A stretch of 64,000 bases of DNA from Taxillus chinensis (Eukaryota; Streptophyta; Magnoliopsida; Santalales; Loranthaceae), in NCBI GenBank assembly GCA_023512835.1, contig CM042091.1, positions 40,376,107 through 40,440,106 of the forward strand. The letters run 5' to 3'. Numbering within the stretch: position 1 is the first letter of the stretch; the number at the start of each line of letters is the position of its first letter. Below are positions 47,516 through 59,937 of this stretch, one piece after another. The position numbers were made by a program, and so were the translations under genes. The notes below the pieces were generated by a model. That model had not been told where the DNA came from. It searched no databases and was given only the letters and a program-made list of their open reading frames with translations.

Positions 47516-50501
47516 TGTTGGACCCCATTTTGTCCGGGTTGGACATACTAACCCCATTTTGATATACCTTTCTGCTCATGCCATATACCTTGTTGAACAG
47601 GTCCACAATGATCTCATACTTCCAAGGAATGGTCTACCCCAATCTGCATGAGATGAACACAATTGACATGGACAGGGGAGTCCAAAATTAATGACTTCTG
47701 CTACAAGTCCTTGAAGCACCCCAAGACCAACACCAGGTGATGGAGGAGGAAAATTGGAGACCAACGCACTTGACCGAGCTCCAATCGGACTTAAAATGAA
47801 GAAGTTATGGCCAAAACAACTTTCGTTGGAAAAGTCAAAACGTGCCAAAAAGACGGTCAATGCCCCTTGTCAAAGGGCCCGAAAATGTGACTATGTGAGA
47901 TTCTCAAAAATGACTATTTAGGCAAATACTGGGCTTCTCAAACAACCTCCCAAAGTTTGTCCATTTTTGCATTTTAGGTGAAGGGTAAGAAGGTAATTAA
48001 AAGTTAAAAAAAAAAAAAGAATGGGGTTGACCGTTGACCGTTGACCTGCCGACACTTCGGCCCATTGACCCCGAAGCCCCGAAGCCTCGAAGCTCGAAGC
48101 CCCAAAGTCCCAAAGCTCGAAGCCTCGAAGCCCCGAAGCTCGAAGCCCCGAAGTCTCGAAGCTCGAAGCCCCGAAGCCTCGAAGCCTCTAAGCCTCAAAG
48201 CCCCATTGACCTGCTGATTTCTGACCTTCGACCCTTCGACCCTCGAAGCCTCACTGCCGACACTTCGACCCGCGACTTATGACGCCGACTTGCGACGCCG
48301 ACCCGCAGCACCCGTACGCCTTCCATCGTTGACTGAAGCTTCGACCCTGCCGACACTTCTACCTGCCGACGCTCCGACCTGCCAACACTTCGAACCTCTG
48401 ACCCCTTTTTGCCTTCACTGATTTTTCTCGCTGGCTTATTTTTCTCGTTGGCTTCATGAGACCCGTCTTCTGCGCTGGCTATCAGACAAGGAATCATTTC
48501 TCAACAACCCTGTCAGTCACATGTGCTACTAAAATACAAATTCAAAAGGTAATCACGAGCTCTCCTTTTTCCGCATAAGCTGTCCACCCGACCAAGCACT
48601 GATCTCCAATTAATAATGCACCCGACAAAACATTTATTGCAGCAATTAATGAGTCCAGCCAAAAATTTTCTGCAGCCCTTTAAGATGCAGTCTTCAGTTC
48701 CTGCGCAAAAGAGGAGAGAGCCATCAAAGTGAGGGAAGGAGGATTCGTCCAAAGCAAGCCATTATCGTTAAAAAAGAGAGAGCCATCATCGTGGAGAGAA
48801 AAAAAAAAGAAGAGAAGCCCTGTTCGTGGAAAAACAAAAGGGGGGATCGTTGAAAAAAAGACTGACTCGTTGAAAACAGTTCTGGTGGATATTAAAAAAA
48901 AAAGACAGAGAGATCATTGAAGAAGAAAGAAAGGAGAGAAACTCAAAAACCAGCCTCATCATCATCAGAAAAGGCCCCAGCCTCATCGTCAAAAAAACGC
49001 CCCAGCCTCATCATCAAAAAAAAAAAAAACCCCAGGCTTCCTCCTTGCAAACCCAGACAAAAGAAACACAGAATCCTAGAATCATCATTATAAGAGATCA
49101 CTCGTCCACTCCTTGCAAACTCCAACTTCAGCCCTCTCTTTCTCTTACACCCACTCCAGCCCTCCTATCTCCAAATACTAGGGAAGTCTCTTTATAAGTC
49201 CCACCGTCGATCCGTCGCGCCTGAGTCGAGCAAGTGACTATCAGCGCCGGCGGGAGCTCAAGCAGAAGATTGGCGTTGCAAAGCTTCAAAGTCGGTTCAG
49301 CCCTTATCTTTTCACTACTTTTTCAGCTTATTTTTATCTATATTTGGTGTAATTGTTTTTTTGCTAGTTTTCGTTTTGAGCTTATCTATATTTGATATAA
49401 TTACTTTTCAGCCTTTTTCATTGTATTTTCCTGTATTTCTTCCTATGTGTATGTTGTAATATGTAAAGTATAGTAAAAAGAAAAGAAAAACAAAAAAGAA
49501 GAAAGAAAGAAAAGAAAAAAGGAGAGAGCAAAGGGAGAAGATGAAAAACAAAAAAAGAAAAAAAGAGTGATTTTATTTTTTTTTCTTTTCTTTCGTGGAT
49601 GTCACACTCACACACTCCACATCTATTTTGATATATATGTATTTTCAATTGTTGATGAAACACATAGATTTAGGTTCGAAGCTTTAGAAAAACAAAAAAA
49701 CAAAAACAAAACAAAACAAAACAAAACAAAACACACAAAAAAGGAATAACAAAATGTTTTCCACAAAAATGTTTTCCAAAACGTTTTCAATAAATAATTT
49801 TCAAAATGTTTTCAAAAAAACATCTCCTAAAAAAAACCAACAAACAAAAAACAAAACGTTTTGCTATAAAATGTTTTCCAAATCTCTTCGACAATATGTT
49901 TTGAAAATGTTTTAATAAAATGTTTTCCAAAATGTCTTCCGACCAAAAATAAACAAAAAAAAAACAATAAAAAAACAATAAAAAAACAAACCCAAAAAAA
50001 ATGTATGTTCTAACCCAAACCAAAAAAAGGAAAAATAAAAAACATTTTTTAGGACTTTAATTTCCAAAAGTAAAAAAAAAAAAAAAAGCCAAAACCAATC
50101 CCTAGGATCTCATTCTCCACTTCACACAAAAACCCAAATCTTTTAGGATTCCTTTTAGAAATTTAGGGTAAATCAATTTTAACCATAACTTTGACAAATA
50201 ACTTAATCAAATAAAAATCATAGACCTTTTAGGAAATTTAACCCAGTCACAGCAGTATAAATAAAAACCCCCTCCTCCTAAATTAGATACCGAAAGGGCG
50301 CTGTAGAGGTGCTAATCCTTCCCTACACGTAACCAACTCCCGAACCCATCTCTGATAACGCAGACCACACACTTGAAACTACTCAAAGTAGAGGGTATCC
50401 AACTGTACCCCAAAAACAGTTGGTGGCGACTCTAAAATTTCTCACCATTGGTTTAGTTTGAGCTCACCCCAAAAGGGCCCGGACGAAAACCAGTGATGAC
50501 A
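47516..50501 (+). repeat. 5' LTR of element Z2
   Basis: It starts TGTTGGACCCCATTTTGTCC and ends AACCAGTGATGACA. The first 1.56 kb align almost base for base with 62439-64000. Landmarks: TCGAAG-rich tract (48045-48380), GGAGAGAAAA-type A/G-rich stretch (48700-49060), TATA-like TTTATAAG (49191), AACAAAAC microsatellite (49685-49740), and a conserved taccgaaagggcg block (50288). Confidence 0.93.
49191..49198 (+). promoter_or_regulatory. Probable TATA box of the Z2 LTR
   Basis: TTTATAAG lies in gtctctttataagtccc about 1.68 kb into the LTR, followed by a G+C-rich leader. No better TATA match was noticed in the middle of the LTR. Confidence 0.35.
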
Positions 50502-50503
50502 GC

Positions 50504-50521
50504 TGGCGACTCTGCTGGGGA
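50504..50521 (+). other. Primer-binding site of Z2 (tRNA-Arg type)
   Basis: TGGCGACTCTGCTGGGGA begins two bases after the LTR end. It is the form used by Ogre/Tat elements and is complementary to a tRNA-Arg 3' end (family knowledge). The leader 50522-51162 shows no other feature. Confidence 0.85.
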
Positions 50522-51162
50522 AAATGAACACTTTAGAGAGTTAGGTCTAGCACTAGGATTAAGAGGTTATATTTAATTGTACTGTTGTATATAGTTAACT
50601 GTCATGCTAAGTTATTTTTTGATATAACTGTGATTTACCTATTTTTTATACAATTGTCGTTTAAACTGTGATTTATTTGTACGCTTTAATTACCATGATA
50701 GTTGTGATTTACTACTTTCCATACTTGTTGCATTCATGCATAACCCTATACCCGGGTATAGCACAATTTAGGTTAGCGAGGTTCAGTACGGTTCCCAGCG
50801 CGTTGATCATTATCCGCAATGGGGCCTCGGACTCCTCACTCAAGCTTGAGGTTCTTTTAAGGCACGTCCTTTTAAGATCCCCCTCCGGTAAATCCCATGG
50901 TGTACGGAGCCCTCTATTGAGGAAGTTTGGGAACCAACGAATAAGATAGGTGTAGCAATAGAAGCCCATCAAGGGCATTGACCCACACTTTCTTTGCTCA
51001 TTCCATGCTAACCCTTGTTTTGCAGGGTAGTCCTTACGTCATTCCCTGCACATATTAGCTGTTTTTACTATTGGTTTATTCTTTTTCCTGTCTAACTGCC
51101 TTGATATATATTAACCTGTCATCCTAACCTGTCACCATGCATAACACAACATTCATATAGGC

Positions 51163-52602
51163 ATGGCAACTTTCAGTCATCTCCTAAAAGGCCCTCAGGA
51201 CAAGGAGGCTGTCGCAGTGGTGGCCAAAGCATCTGGAGACATTCAACTCTGCCTTGGAGACTTTCCGCCAGGGAAAACCCACAAGGCAGAATGTGTTATC
51301 ATAGAAGATCAACTGGACTACACTAAGGAGGTGCAAACAATATGGAGGCAGTGGTCAGACGAGAGGAAAAGCATATACATACAACAGTTTGGGGATTTGC
51401 TCCATGTGACCGAGCTACTGGTCAATACAGATATGCTTGGGGCGACCATATATTTCTGGGAGCCTCGACGGCGGTGCTTTGACTTCAACAGCATAGATCT
51501 TGTTCCCACAATAGAAGAATACAGAAGATTATTGGATATCCCCGTGGAAAACAAAATAAAGATCTATCTACCAGAGCCCAGAAGGTCATGCCGAATGGCC
51601 TTTGCTGAGATTATGGGAAAGCCAGTATGGGAGTCACCGGCGGTCACAACCTACGATGGGCGCGAATATCTTCCATGGGCAACAATCAAAGAAATAATGC
51701 AAACTGCAACAGAAGCAGAGGCACACAAATTGCTTACACTAGCTATATATGGGCTAGTCATTTTCCCGAGGATACCGGCCCACATCGATGGGGCGATTGT
51801 AGATTTGGTCCAGCAAGTGCTCAAAGGATGTGACCCTACTCCTGCTATCTTGGCTGAAACCATCCGATCTCTTACTTACCTGAGGAGTAAAGGCTCGGGA
51901 CAGTTCATGGGGTGCTTACCCCTCCTATGTACTTGGTTGCAAGGTCATTTCCCCTATAGTGCTTCTCGTTTTCCCGCTGTGTATCAATTGCCAGCCACGA
52001 CACTACTAGATATTCTGCTCAGCAAGTGGAGCCTACCAAGAGACTTTGAAAGCTAGAAAAAGAAGTTGGAGAACCTCACAGAAGCTGACATTACCTGGAC
52101 TGCTCCTTGGATGCCGGTGGTCTCCATGACATATAGCTGCGGGGACTACAATTGGGTTCCACTTTTAGGTCCCTGGGGAGGAACTGCATATGTACCACTG
52201 CAGGTGGGAAGACAAGTGGGGCGTCATCAAATTATTCCTGTGCTCTTTGGCATGGAAGAGTGTGACTTCACTTACAGCAGAACCATGCTCACAGAAGAAG
52301 GCATGAAGATGTATCAAGTATGGTCCACACCACACAAGATCCAACCCAACAGCTCAAAACCTGGTGTTTACCCCGCATACATATCTTGGAGGGCACAACA
52401 CAAGCCACAGCTAACTTCTGACATGAAGGCTATCCTCCAGGAGAATCAGACTTTAAGGCAGCAGATCCAGAGGCTAGAAGCATCTCTAGGAGGAGCTCTT
52501 CAAAGGCTGTAGCTGAGGGAAAAGCAGGTCGAGACCATAATGAAGAAGAGGGAGGAAGCAGGTGAACAACCACCACAGAGAAAGAGGCGCCGTGCTCCTT
52601 AG
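51163..52602 (+). pseudogene. Z2 ORF1 (plant-mobile-domain-like protein of Tat/Ogre elements)
   Basis: About 479 codons from the ATG at 51163 to TAG 52600, broken by TAG at 52054 and 52510. The N-terminal half (YTKEVQTIWRQWSDERKSIY; FDFNSIDLVPTIEEYRRLLD; PRIPAHIDGAIVDL) resembles the PMD-like/DUF7745 domain often found before gag in these elements. The C-terminus is a probable coiled coil (MKAILQENQTLRQQIQRLEA) with a basic end (RKRRR). Its role in the element is not established; the family's ORF1 function is also unknown. Confidence 0.8.
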
Positions 52603-52875
52603 GAGATGACTGGAAGAATGCCTTAAGATCATATAGTGATAGCTTTCATTTTACATGGCATTTCAGCATTGTATATTTGTATTGAGTGTTTGTATTGTGT
52701 GCAATAAAGTTGTTTGTTTCCTTAACCCTTTGCATCGACATTCATGCATACATGCATATCAAATGAAAAATCAAATAAAAATTCCCTTTACCCAGGTGGG
52801 TAGCTGCCTCCCTCTAGGATTGTGCATTCTTACAATCTTAGATCCCGGCGCAATCAAATACCTCAACCGCAGCCA

Positions 52876-55174
52876 ATGGCAGAAGAAACAGAGAACAGAC
52901 TCATGGGGTTGGAACAATCACAACAAACCCTACAGAGGCAAATGTCTGCAATAATGGAAATGCTCACAAAATTGACTAAAGAAAGAGGAAGAATTCCGAC
53001 AGGGGGAACTACCAATCACTATCAAGAACAGGGACAGGAGGCCGTTCAGTCACCCAACCTGGCTCCAAGCCAAGCGCCCACATACCATCCTGCTATGGCA
53101 CAGCCTCCAACCCCAAATCAAACTCATTTCACTATACCCACATCGGGACATACAATGGAGGTAATAGGTTCCCCAGCCCCTCAGGAAAATATTGAGTCTC
53201 CCGCTCTACGCCGACTTGAGGAAAGATTGAAAGCCGTAGAGGGCATTGACAACTATGGTATGACCAGCCCACAAGACTTATGCTTAGTCCCTGGAGTGGT
53301 GCTACCGCCAAAATTCAAAATGCCAGATTTTGAAAAGTTCAACAGGACACGATGTCCGAGGACACATCTGGCCATGTATTGTCAAAAGATGGCTGCTTAT
53401 GCTGGTGAAGACAAGCTCCTCATGCATTGTTTCCAGGAAAGCCTAACCGGGGCATCCCTTCGCTGGTACTTTCAACTAAATGGAAACCGCATCAAGACAT
53501 AGAAGGAATTGGCTACCTCTTTCTTGGCACAATACAAACATGTCACCGAGCTGGCGCTGGATCAACTAACCCTGTAGTCCATGGAAAAGGGATCCGAGGA
53601 GAATTTCAAAGATTATGCACGAAGATGGAGAGAGGCCGCTGTGGAGGTCCAACCTTCTCTTACCGAAAGAGAACTCACCACTCTTTTTATCAACACACTA
53701 AAAGGCGTATACTATGAGAAGTTGATAGGTAACGCCTCCAACAGCTTTGCAGACTTGGTTGCATCCGGTGAACGTGTAGAAAGTGGAATTAAAGGAGGAA
53801 AGCTAAAGGGTGATGCGGCTGAGGCATCAAGCGCACCAGTCAATACAACCAACATTCTACCAAGCACCAGGGTGCTACAGAGGGTCGCCGGTAGCTACTT
53901 ATGCTACACCTGCACCACCTCCCCAATTCATGCCATACCTGCCGCAAGGAGGGGTCCCCTTTCCATACTCAATGGTACCTAACTCATTTCAACCGAGAGC
54001 GCCATACCCAGAGCAACCAAGGCCAGCAAGTCAGGAAGGACTAGGAGCCTCATTCCAAGGACAGGGGCAACCGAAGGCCCAGACCTAGCAAGCAGGAGCG
54101 AATCAGGCTTCTCGCCGACCACGACAGGAGTTCGACCCGATCCCAATGACATATGCCGAATTATATCCCAAGCTTTTAGAAGCAAGGATGGTAACTCCTA
54201 TACCCTTGGGAGAAATAAAGACTCCTCCCCCGGCCTGGTATAAGCCAGATGCTAGATGTGAGTATCATGCAGGTGGAGTTGGACATGATATCGAGAATTG
54301 TATAACATTCAAAAGGAAGGTTCAGGCATTAAAGGATGCAAAATGGCTGGATTTCTTCGCACTGTCTGGGACGCCAAATGTGAACAGCAATCCTCTCCCA
54401 GAACACTCCAATAATGTTGCTAGTATCGAAAATGAAGCACGGCTGGAAAGGGTCTCCCAAGTACAAATGGAGAAAACACATTTGTTTACTCTATTACAGG
54501 AACATGGCTATATACTTGCTAAAGACACGCCAAGGGCAGGAAAAGGAATAGATGGGGAAAAACAATGCCCTTATCACAAGATGTCATGGGGACATGACAT
54601 CGCAGAATGCACTGAGTTTTCCGAGGTGGTGCAAAAACTCATGGACCAAAGGATGATAGAATTCTCAAGAGGAGGAATGGACAACCAAAGCCACATAATC
54701 CAAGAAGATGATTCACACAAATCGCCATGGCTGCCAACACCCCTTGTCTTAACTGTTAAGGCTCCGGAGATCCCATTACTGCCACATGGAATCAAGCCTC
54801 TCACTATCCATGCCTCAAGTCTCGTGCCAGACAAGGGAGAAAGGACTGAAATCCCACAACTACCACATGGAATTGCACCCCTCACCATAGGTGTTCCTGC
54901 TCCTTTCCCCTATAAAACTGATAAAGCAGTCCCATGGAATTACAGTTGTGAAGTAGTCCAGGGAGCCACCACAGCAGAGAAGATAACTAGGAGTGGTAAG
55001 GCTTATGCCCATGATATGGCTGACAAAGCAAGGAAGGAAAAAGCTGTAGAACTAGACATTGAGCCAACGCTGGAGGCAACAAAGAAAGGAGCACCGGTCA
55101 CTGAAAAAGAGACATTGGAATTCCTGAAATTCATGAAACAAAGTGAGTATAATATTGTGGATCAGCTAAGCTGA
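52876..55174 (+). pseudogene. Z2 gag
   Basis: The in-frame TAG at 52816 makes the ATG at 52876 the likely start (MAEETENRLMGLEQSQQTLQ, a helical N-terminus). The capsid-like core reads KFKMPDFEKFNRTRCPRTHL, then FKDYARRWREAAVEVQPSL. Two metal-binding-like motifs follow: CEYHAGGVGHDIENC (54260) and CPYHKMSWGHDIAEC (54568), the form typical of Tat gag. Breaks: TAG 53500, TAG 53575 (Gln expected), a frameshift near 53830-53870 and TAG 54086. TGA 55172 interrupts the run into protease; the frame continues beyond it. Confidence 0.88.
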
Positions 55175-55720
55175 CAACCAGCTCGCACCTCCTTGCTCTC
55201 ATTAATGATGGATTCCCAACCTCATCGGGAAGCACTGCTAAAAGTTCTTAGCCAAGCCTATGTTCCACCGACCGTCTCAGTGGCAAATGTTGACGGAATT
55301 GCCAGTAACCTCATCATGAACAACGTCATTAGCTTTGGAGATGACGAGCTACCCCAGGAAGTGAAAGGACATATAAAAGCTTTGCACATCACGGTCAAAT
55401 GCAAGGAGCACACCATAGCCCGCGTACTCATTGACAACGGCTCTGCCTTGAACATTATGCCCTTGTATATACTGCAGCAACTTCCAATCGACGCATCCTA
55501 TATGCGCCCCTGTACGATGAAAGTACGAGCATTCGATGGAGGAAAGCGTGACGTGGTGGGAACTCTGGATATTCCCCTCATGATTGGGCCAACTACTTTT
55601 ACGGTGGAATTTTAGGTGATGGACATCACGCCATATTATAACTGTTTGTTGGGAAGACCCTGGATCCACATGGCAGGAGCGGTGCCATCAAGTCTCCATC
55701 AGAAGATGAAGTTTGTAATG
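55175..55720 (+). pseudogene. Z2 aspartic protease
   Basis: The pre-protease segment SLMMDSQPHREALLKVLSQA is a conserved Tat signature. The active site reads VLIDNGSALNIMP (about 55425), with N in place of the usual T of DTG, as is common in Tat elements. The domain closes with YYNCLLGRPWIH at about 55635. TAG 55613 sits between VEF and VMDITPYY, where Gln is likely. It is in the gag frame. Confidence 0.85.
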
Positions 55721-56295
55721 GGGGACCAGCTCATCTGCATCTCTGGAGAGACAAGTTTCCTCGTCACCAAACCGGCATCAGTTCCTTATATTGAAAGCAA
55801 TGAAGATGTGCCAGAATGCTCCTATTGGGCTTTTGAGATGGTGAATGTCACTTCTGCCCCAGACCATCGTCTCTCGAAGGCAGCAAAAATGGTTGCAGCC
55901 ACTATGATCAAACAGGGATACGAACCGGGGCAAGGATTAGGCCTGACAGCTCAAGGGATTCGGAAACCCCTGACCATCCGAGAAAATATTGAAAATTTTG
56001 GGCTAGGTTACGTCCCTACAAAAGCTAACAGACAGAGGGAAGCTATCAAGAAGAGGGAAGTCATAATGGCAAGATTGTAGAAAAGGCCAGTACAAGAAGA
56101 AAGGAGAAGCTTTCCCCCTTTGAATGTTACATTCCGAAGTGGAGGGTTTATCCACAAGAGCCAAACTGAGGCCAAGACGGGGACTGTAGCCGTATTAGAC
56201 ACAAATGAGCATGCACCAAGCGAGATGGTTCAGTTAGTGCGAGAGGATCCCAACCAGCCATTGAACAATTGGACCAGCCTGGACCTCCCCATAAT
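55721..56295 (+). pseudogene. Z2 G-patch-like domain and protease-RT linker (exon before intron)
   Basis: MVAATMIKQGYEPGQGLGLT followed by GLGYVP shows the glycine pattern of a G-patch, an RNA-binding module found beside the protease in some retroelements and retroviruses. TAG at 56078 (Gln likely) interrupts; the frame then stays open to the 5' splice site at 56296 (NVTFRSGGFIH; NNWTSLDLPIM). Confidence 0.75.
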
Positions 56296-56476
56296 GTAAT
56301 GCTTACGGGTCGCTGGGATTTAATATATTCTATTTTAATGTACTTTGAAGCTGTGAACATTTGTTTTTCCTTAAACCTTCCAATAAAATGTGTTTTTCAA
56401 ATCTTTCATGGTGCATTCCATTCATCACATATGCATATCATATTTGGTTACCAACTTGTCATTCTCTTATAAGCAG
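56296..56476 (+). other. Putative GT-AG intron between protease/G-patch and RT in Z2
   Basis: A 181-bp T-rich stretch begins GTAATG and ends TTATAAGCAG. Removing it joins codon parts AT and G (phase 2) and puts the G-patch frame exactly in frame with the RT exon. Ogre elements are known to carry a spliced intron at this place. Confidence 0.7.
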
Positions 56477-58160
56477 GGATCACAATGTCAATGAAAACAT
56501 AGTATGCGAAAGCGAAACGAGATGCCAAAGGTTTGACCAAAGTCCAAACTGGGAGCAGCCCGTGTTTGAAGCTGATGAGAATGAGATAGAAGAGACACCT
56601 GAGCTACCAGGAGAGATTATACGCCTATTGGAAAGGGAAGACCGTTTATCTGTTCCAAGTGAAGACCCAGTAGAAATAGTGAATTTGGGGACGACAGCCG
56701 AACCAAAAGAATTGAGGGTGGGGTCTTTGATAGTTACCGACATCAGGAGGAAGTTAATTGAGCTGTTAAGAAGCTACATCGACATTTTTGCATGGGCATA
56801 CCAAGATATGCCCGGATTAGACACAGATATAGTGCAACATCACATACCCGTGAAGCCAGAGTGCAAGCCAGTACAGCAGAAATTGCGAAGAATGAGGCCA
56901 GAGATGATACTAAAGATTAAAGAAGAAGTCAAAAAGCAATGGGATGCAGGTTTCCCTAAGTGTCTCCCACTATCCAGAATGGGTCGCTAATATTGTACCA
57001 GTACCAAAGAAAGGAGGCAAAGTACGCATGTGTGTCGACTATAGAGATCTGAATTGGGCCAGTCCGAAGGACAACTTCCCGCTTCCTCATATTGATACCT
57101 TAGTGGATAATACAGCAAAACATGCCCTATTCTCCTTCATGGATGGTTTCTCGGGCTATAATTAAATTCGTATGGCCCCCGAACACAAAGAGAGGACCAC
57201 ATTCACGACACTTTGGGGCACTTTTTGCTATAATGTGATGCCCTTTGGCCTGAGGAACGCATGGGCAACCTATCAGCAAGCCATGGTGACCCTATTCGAC
57301 GACATGATGCATAAAGAAGTCGAGGTATATGTGGACAACATGATAGCCAAATCTCAAAGCACTGAAGATCATATCGAAGTACTCCGCAAGCTCTTCAATA
57401 GGCTACGGAAATATCAACTGAAATTGAACCCCGAAAAGTGCACTTTCGGAGCCATGTCGGGAAAACTGTTGGGTTTCATTGTGAGCCAAAAAGGAGTAAA
57501 AATCGATCCAAATAAAGTTCGAGCTATCCAAGAGATGCTGCCACCACGGACCATCAAGGAGGTTAGAAGATTCCTAGGGCGACTGAATTATATTGCCCGA
57601 TTTATTTCCCAGCTGACAGCCACATGTGAACCCATTTTCAAGACTTTACGAAAGAACAACCCAGAAATTTGGAATGACAAGTGTCAAGAAGCTTTTGACA
57701 AGATCAAACAATATTTGTCTAATCCACCTATTCTGGTCCCACCAGTACCGGATAGATCTCTGATCTTATACTTGACCGTTCAGGAGTCAGCGATGGGTTG
57801 TGTCTTGGGACAACACGATTCTACAGGCAAGAAGGAGCAGGCCATTTATTACCTCAGCAAGAAGTTCACCATCAATGAAGAAAACTACACACCCTTGGAG
57901 AAGACGTGCCGTGCCCTTGTCTGGATAACGAGAAGATTGAGGCAATACACTCTTTATCATACTACATGGCTGATTTCAAGGCATGATCCGCTCAAATATC
58001 TCTTGGAAAAACCATCCATTTCTGGAAGAATCGCCAAATGGCAGTTGATCCTATCGGAGTACGATATCATCTACGTACCTCAAAAAGCCATAAAAGGAAG
58101 TGCGATAGCCGACTATCTGGCAGATAGAGCGCTGGAAGACTTTGAGCCCATGACTATTGG
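56477..58160 (+). pseudogene. Z2 reverse transcriptase and RNase H
   Basis: After a linker, RT begins near 56720 (IDIFAWAYQDMPGLDTDIV), then KVRMCVDYRDLNWASPKDNF, MDGFSGYN, MPFGLRNAWATYQQAM and VYVDNMIAKS (57325-57354). The second catalytic Asp of YVDD is Asn here, which should abolish polymerase activity. The RNase H region has SLILYLTVQESAMGCVLGQH and ENYTPLEKTCRALVW, ending near SAIADYLADRAL. Breaks: an extra C near 56953 and TAA 57163 (Gln expected before IRMAPEHKE). Confidence 0.92.
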
Positions 58161-58189
58161 CTTCCCAGATGAGCACATTAACATCATTT

Positions 58190-58620
58190 CGGCCGAAGTA
58201 TCAGACATATGGACGATGTGGTTCGATGGAGCCTCTAGTCTCTTAGGTCACAGTGTTGGGGCCATCCTGATATCCCCAAAAGGCGAACATTTCCCCATGG
58301 CGGCAAAGCTAACCTTCCCTTGAACAAACAATGTAGCAGAGTATGAAGCTTGTGTGATGGGACTTCAAGAAGCCATTAACAAAGGAATCAAAAAATTACG
58401 AGTGTTCGGCGATTCGGCACTCATCATTTTTCAAGTAAAGGGTGAATGGGAGACTCGAAACCATAAATTAATCCCATATTGGAAGCACGTTGCAGAGTTA
58501 GCCGAGCAATTCGAAGACATCACGTTTTGAGCATATGCCCAGGGAATACAATTAGCTCCCTAACGCGCTGGCAACTCTAGCCTCCCTCCTTCGGCTAGAC
58601 ACAAAGTTGGAAGTTCAGTC
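58190..58620 (+). pseudogene. Z2 second, archaeal-type RNase H
   Basis: WTMWFDGASSLLGHSVGAIL opens a fresh RNase H fold after the first RNase H, followed by NNVAEYEACVMGLQEAINKG, LRVFGDSALIIFQV and, across an extra T near 58527, EHMPR and ALATLASLL. The D...E...D order of catalytic residues is kept. TGA 58321 (Cys expected) and a TAG at about 58552 (Gln) interrupt. A second RNase H of this kind is a recognised Tat/Ogre feature. Confidence 0.85.
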
Positions 58621-59937
58621 TTTTGATATCCGCATACAAGATGCTCCTGCACATTGCATGACCATTGACGAAAATACCGAAGAAAAGCCTTGGTACAATG
58701 ATATCAAACAATACTTGCTTAAACAAGAGTATCCGCTGAGGCCTCTGAGTCTGATAAAAGAAATATCCGAAGGTCAGCATCCAACTATTATCTTGATGGC
58801 TCGATTCTGTACAAGAGAAACCATGACATGGTGTTATTACGGTGTGTGGCAAAAGAAGAATTGACACAAATAATGAAAGAAGTGCATGAAGGGGAATGTG
58901 GTTCACATGCAAATGGACATGCATTAACAAGACAAATCATGCGAATGGGCTATTATTGAGTCACCATGGAAAAAGATTGCATTGAATATGTGCACAAATG
59001 CCTCAAGTGTCAAATTTATGGCGATAAGATCCAAGTACCGCCGTCCAAACTACACGTGATGGTTTCCCCATGGCCGTTCTCGCTTTGGGGCATTGATGTT
59101 ATCGGACCAATATCTCCAAAAGCTTCTAATGGTCATCGTTTCATTTTGGTAGCCATTGATTACTTCACCAAGTGGGTAGAAGCAGCATCATATGCTAATG
59201 TCACACAGGCTGTGGTACTTCGATTTATGCGGAACAACATCATATGCCGATATGGGCTTCCCGAGCAGATCATAACGGACAATGCTGCCAATTTGAACAG
59301 CCGGATGATAGGGAGGTTGTGTGAAACATATAAAATTCAACACCGCAACTCGACCCCCTATCGCCCAAAGATGAATGGAGCAGTCGAGGCCGCCAACAAG
59401 AACATCAAGAACATTATCAGAAAGATGACTGAAACGTACAAAGATTGGCATGAGAAGCTACCATACGCTCTGCATGCTTATCGTAACTCAGTGCGTACAT
59501 CGACCGGGGCAACTCCATTTTCTTTGGTCTACGGCATGGAAGCAGTTCTATCGGTCAAAGTGGAGATACCTTCCCTCCGAGTACTTAAGGATACTCAGCT
59601 CGAAGAAGCAGAATGGGCCCAAAGTCGTTATGAGCAGTTGAATTTAATTGAGGGCAAGCGCCTGGCAGCAGTTTGCAGAGGACAACTGTATCAACAGAGA
59701 ATGATGAATAATTACAATAAAAAGGTGAAGCCCAGAAGCTTTCAAGAGGGTGATCTTGTCCTCAAAAAGATCTTGCCAATTCAACATGACCATAGAGGCA
59801 AGTGGACTCCCAATTATGAAGGCCTATATGTTGTGAAAAAAGCATTCTCAGGAGGCGCATTGATCCTTGCCAAAATGGACGGAGATGAGCTTCCTAATCC
59901 AGTGAATAGTGACGCCGTCAAAAAGTTTTATGCTTAA
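58621..59937 (+). pseudogene. Z2 integrase
   Basis: An N-terminal zinc-binding region (HANGHALTRQIMRMGYYW; CLKCQ) follows a linker with a frameshift near 58790-58860. TGA 58958 replaces a Trp. The DDE core is intact by eye: FSLWGIDVIGP, IITDNAANLNSRM and MNGAVEAANKNIKNI. The C-terminal domain ends at DAVKKFYA, TAA 59935. From 58966 on the frame is open for 323 codons, the longest clean coding stretch of Z2 after RT. Confidence 0.92.
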
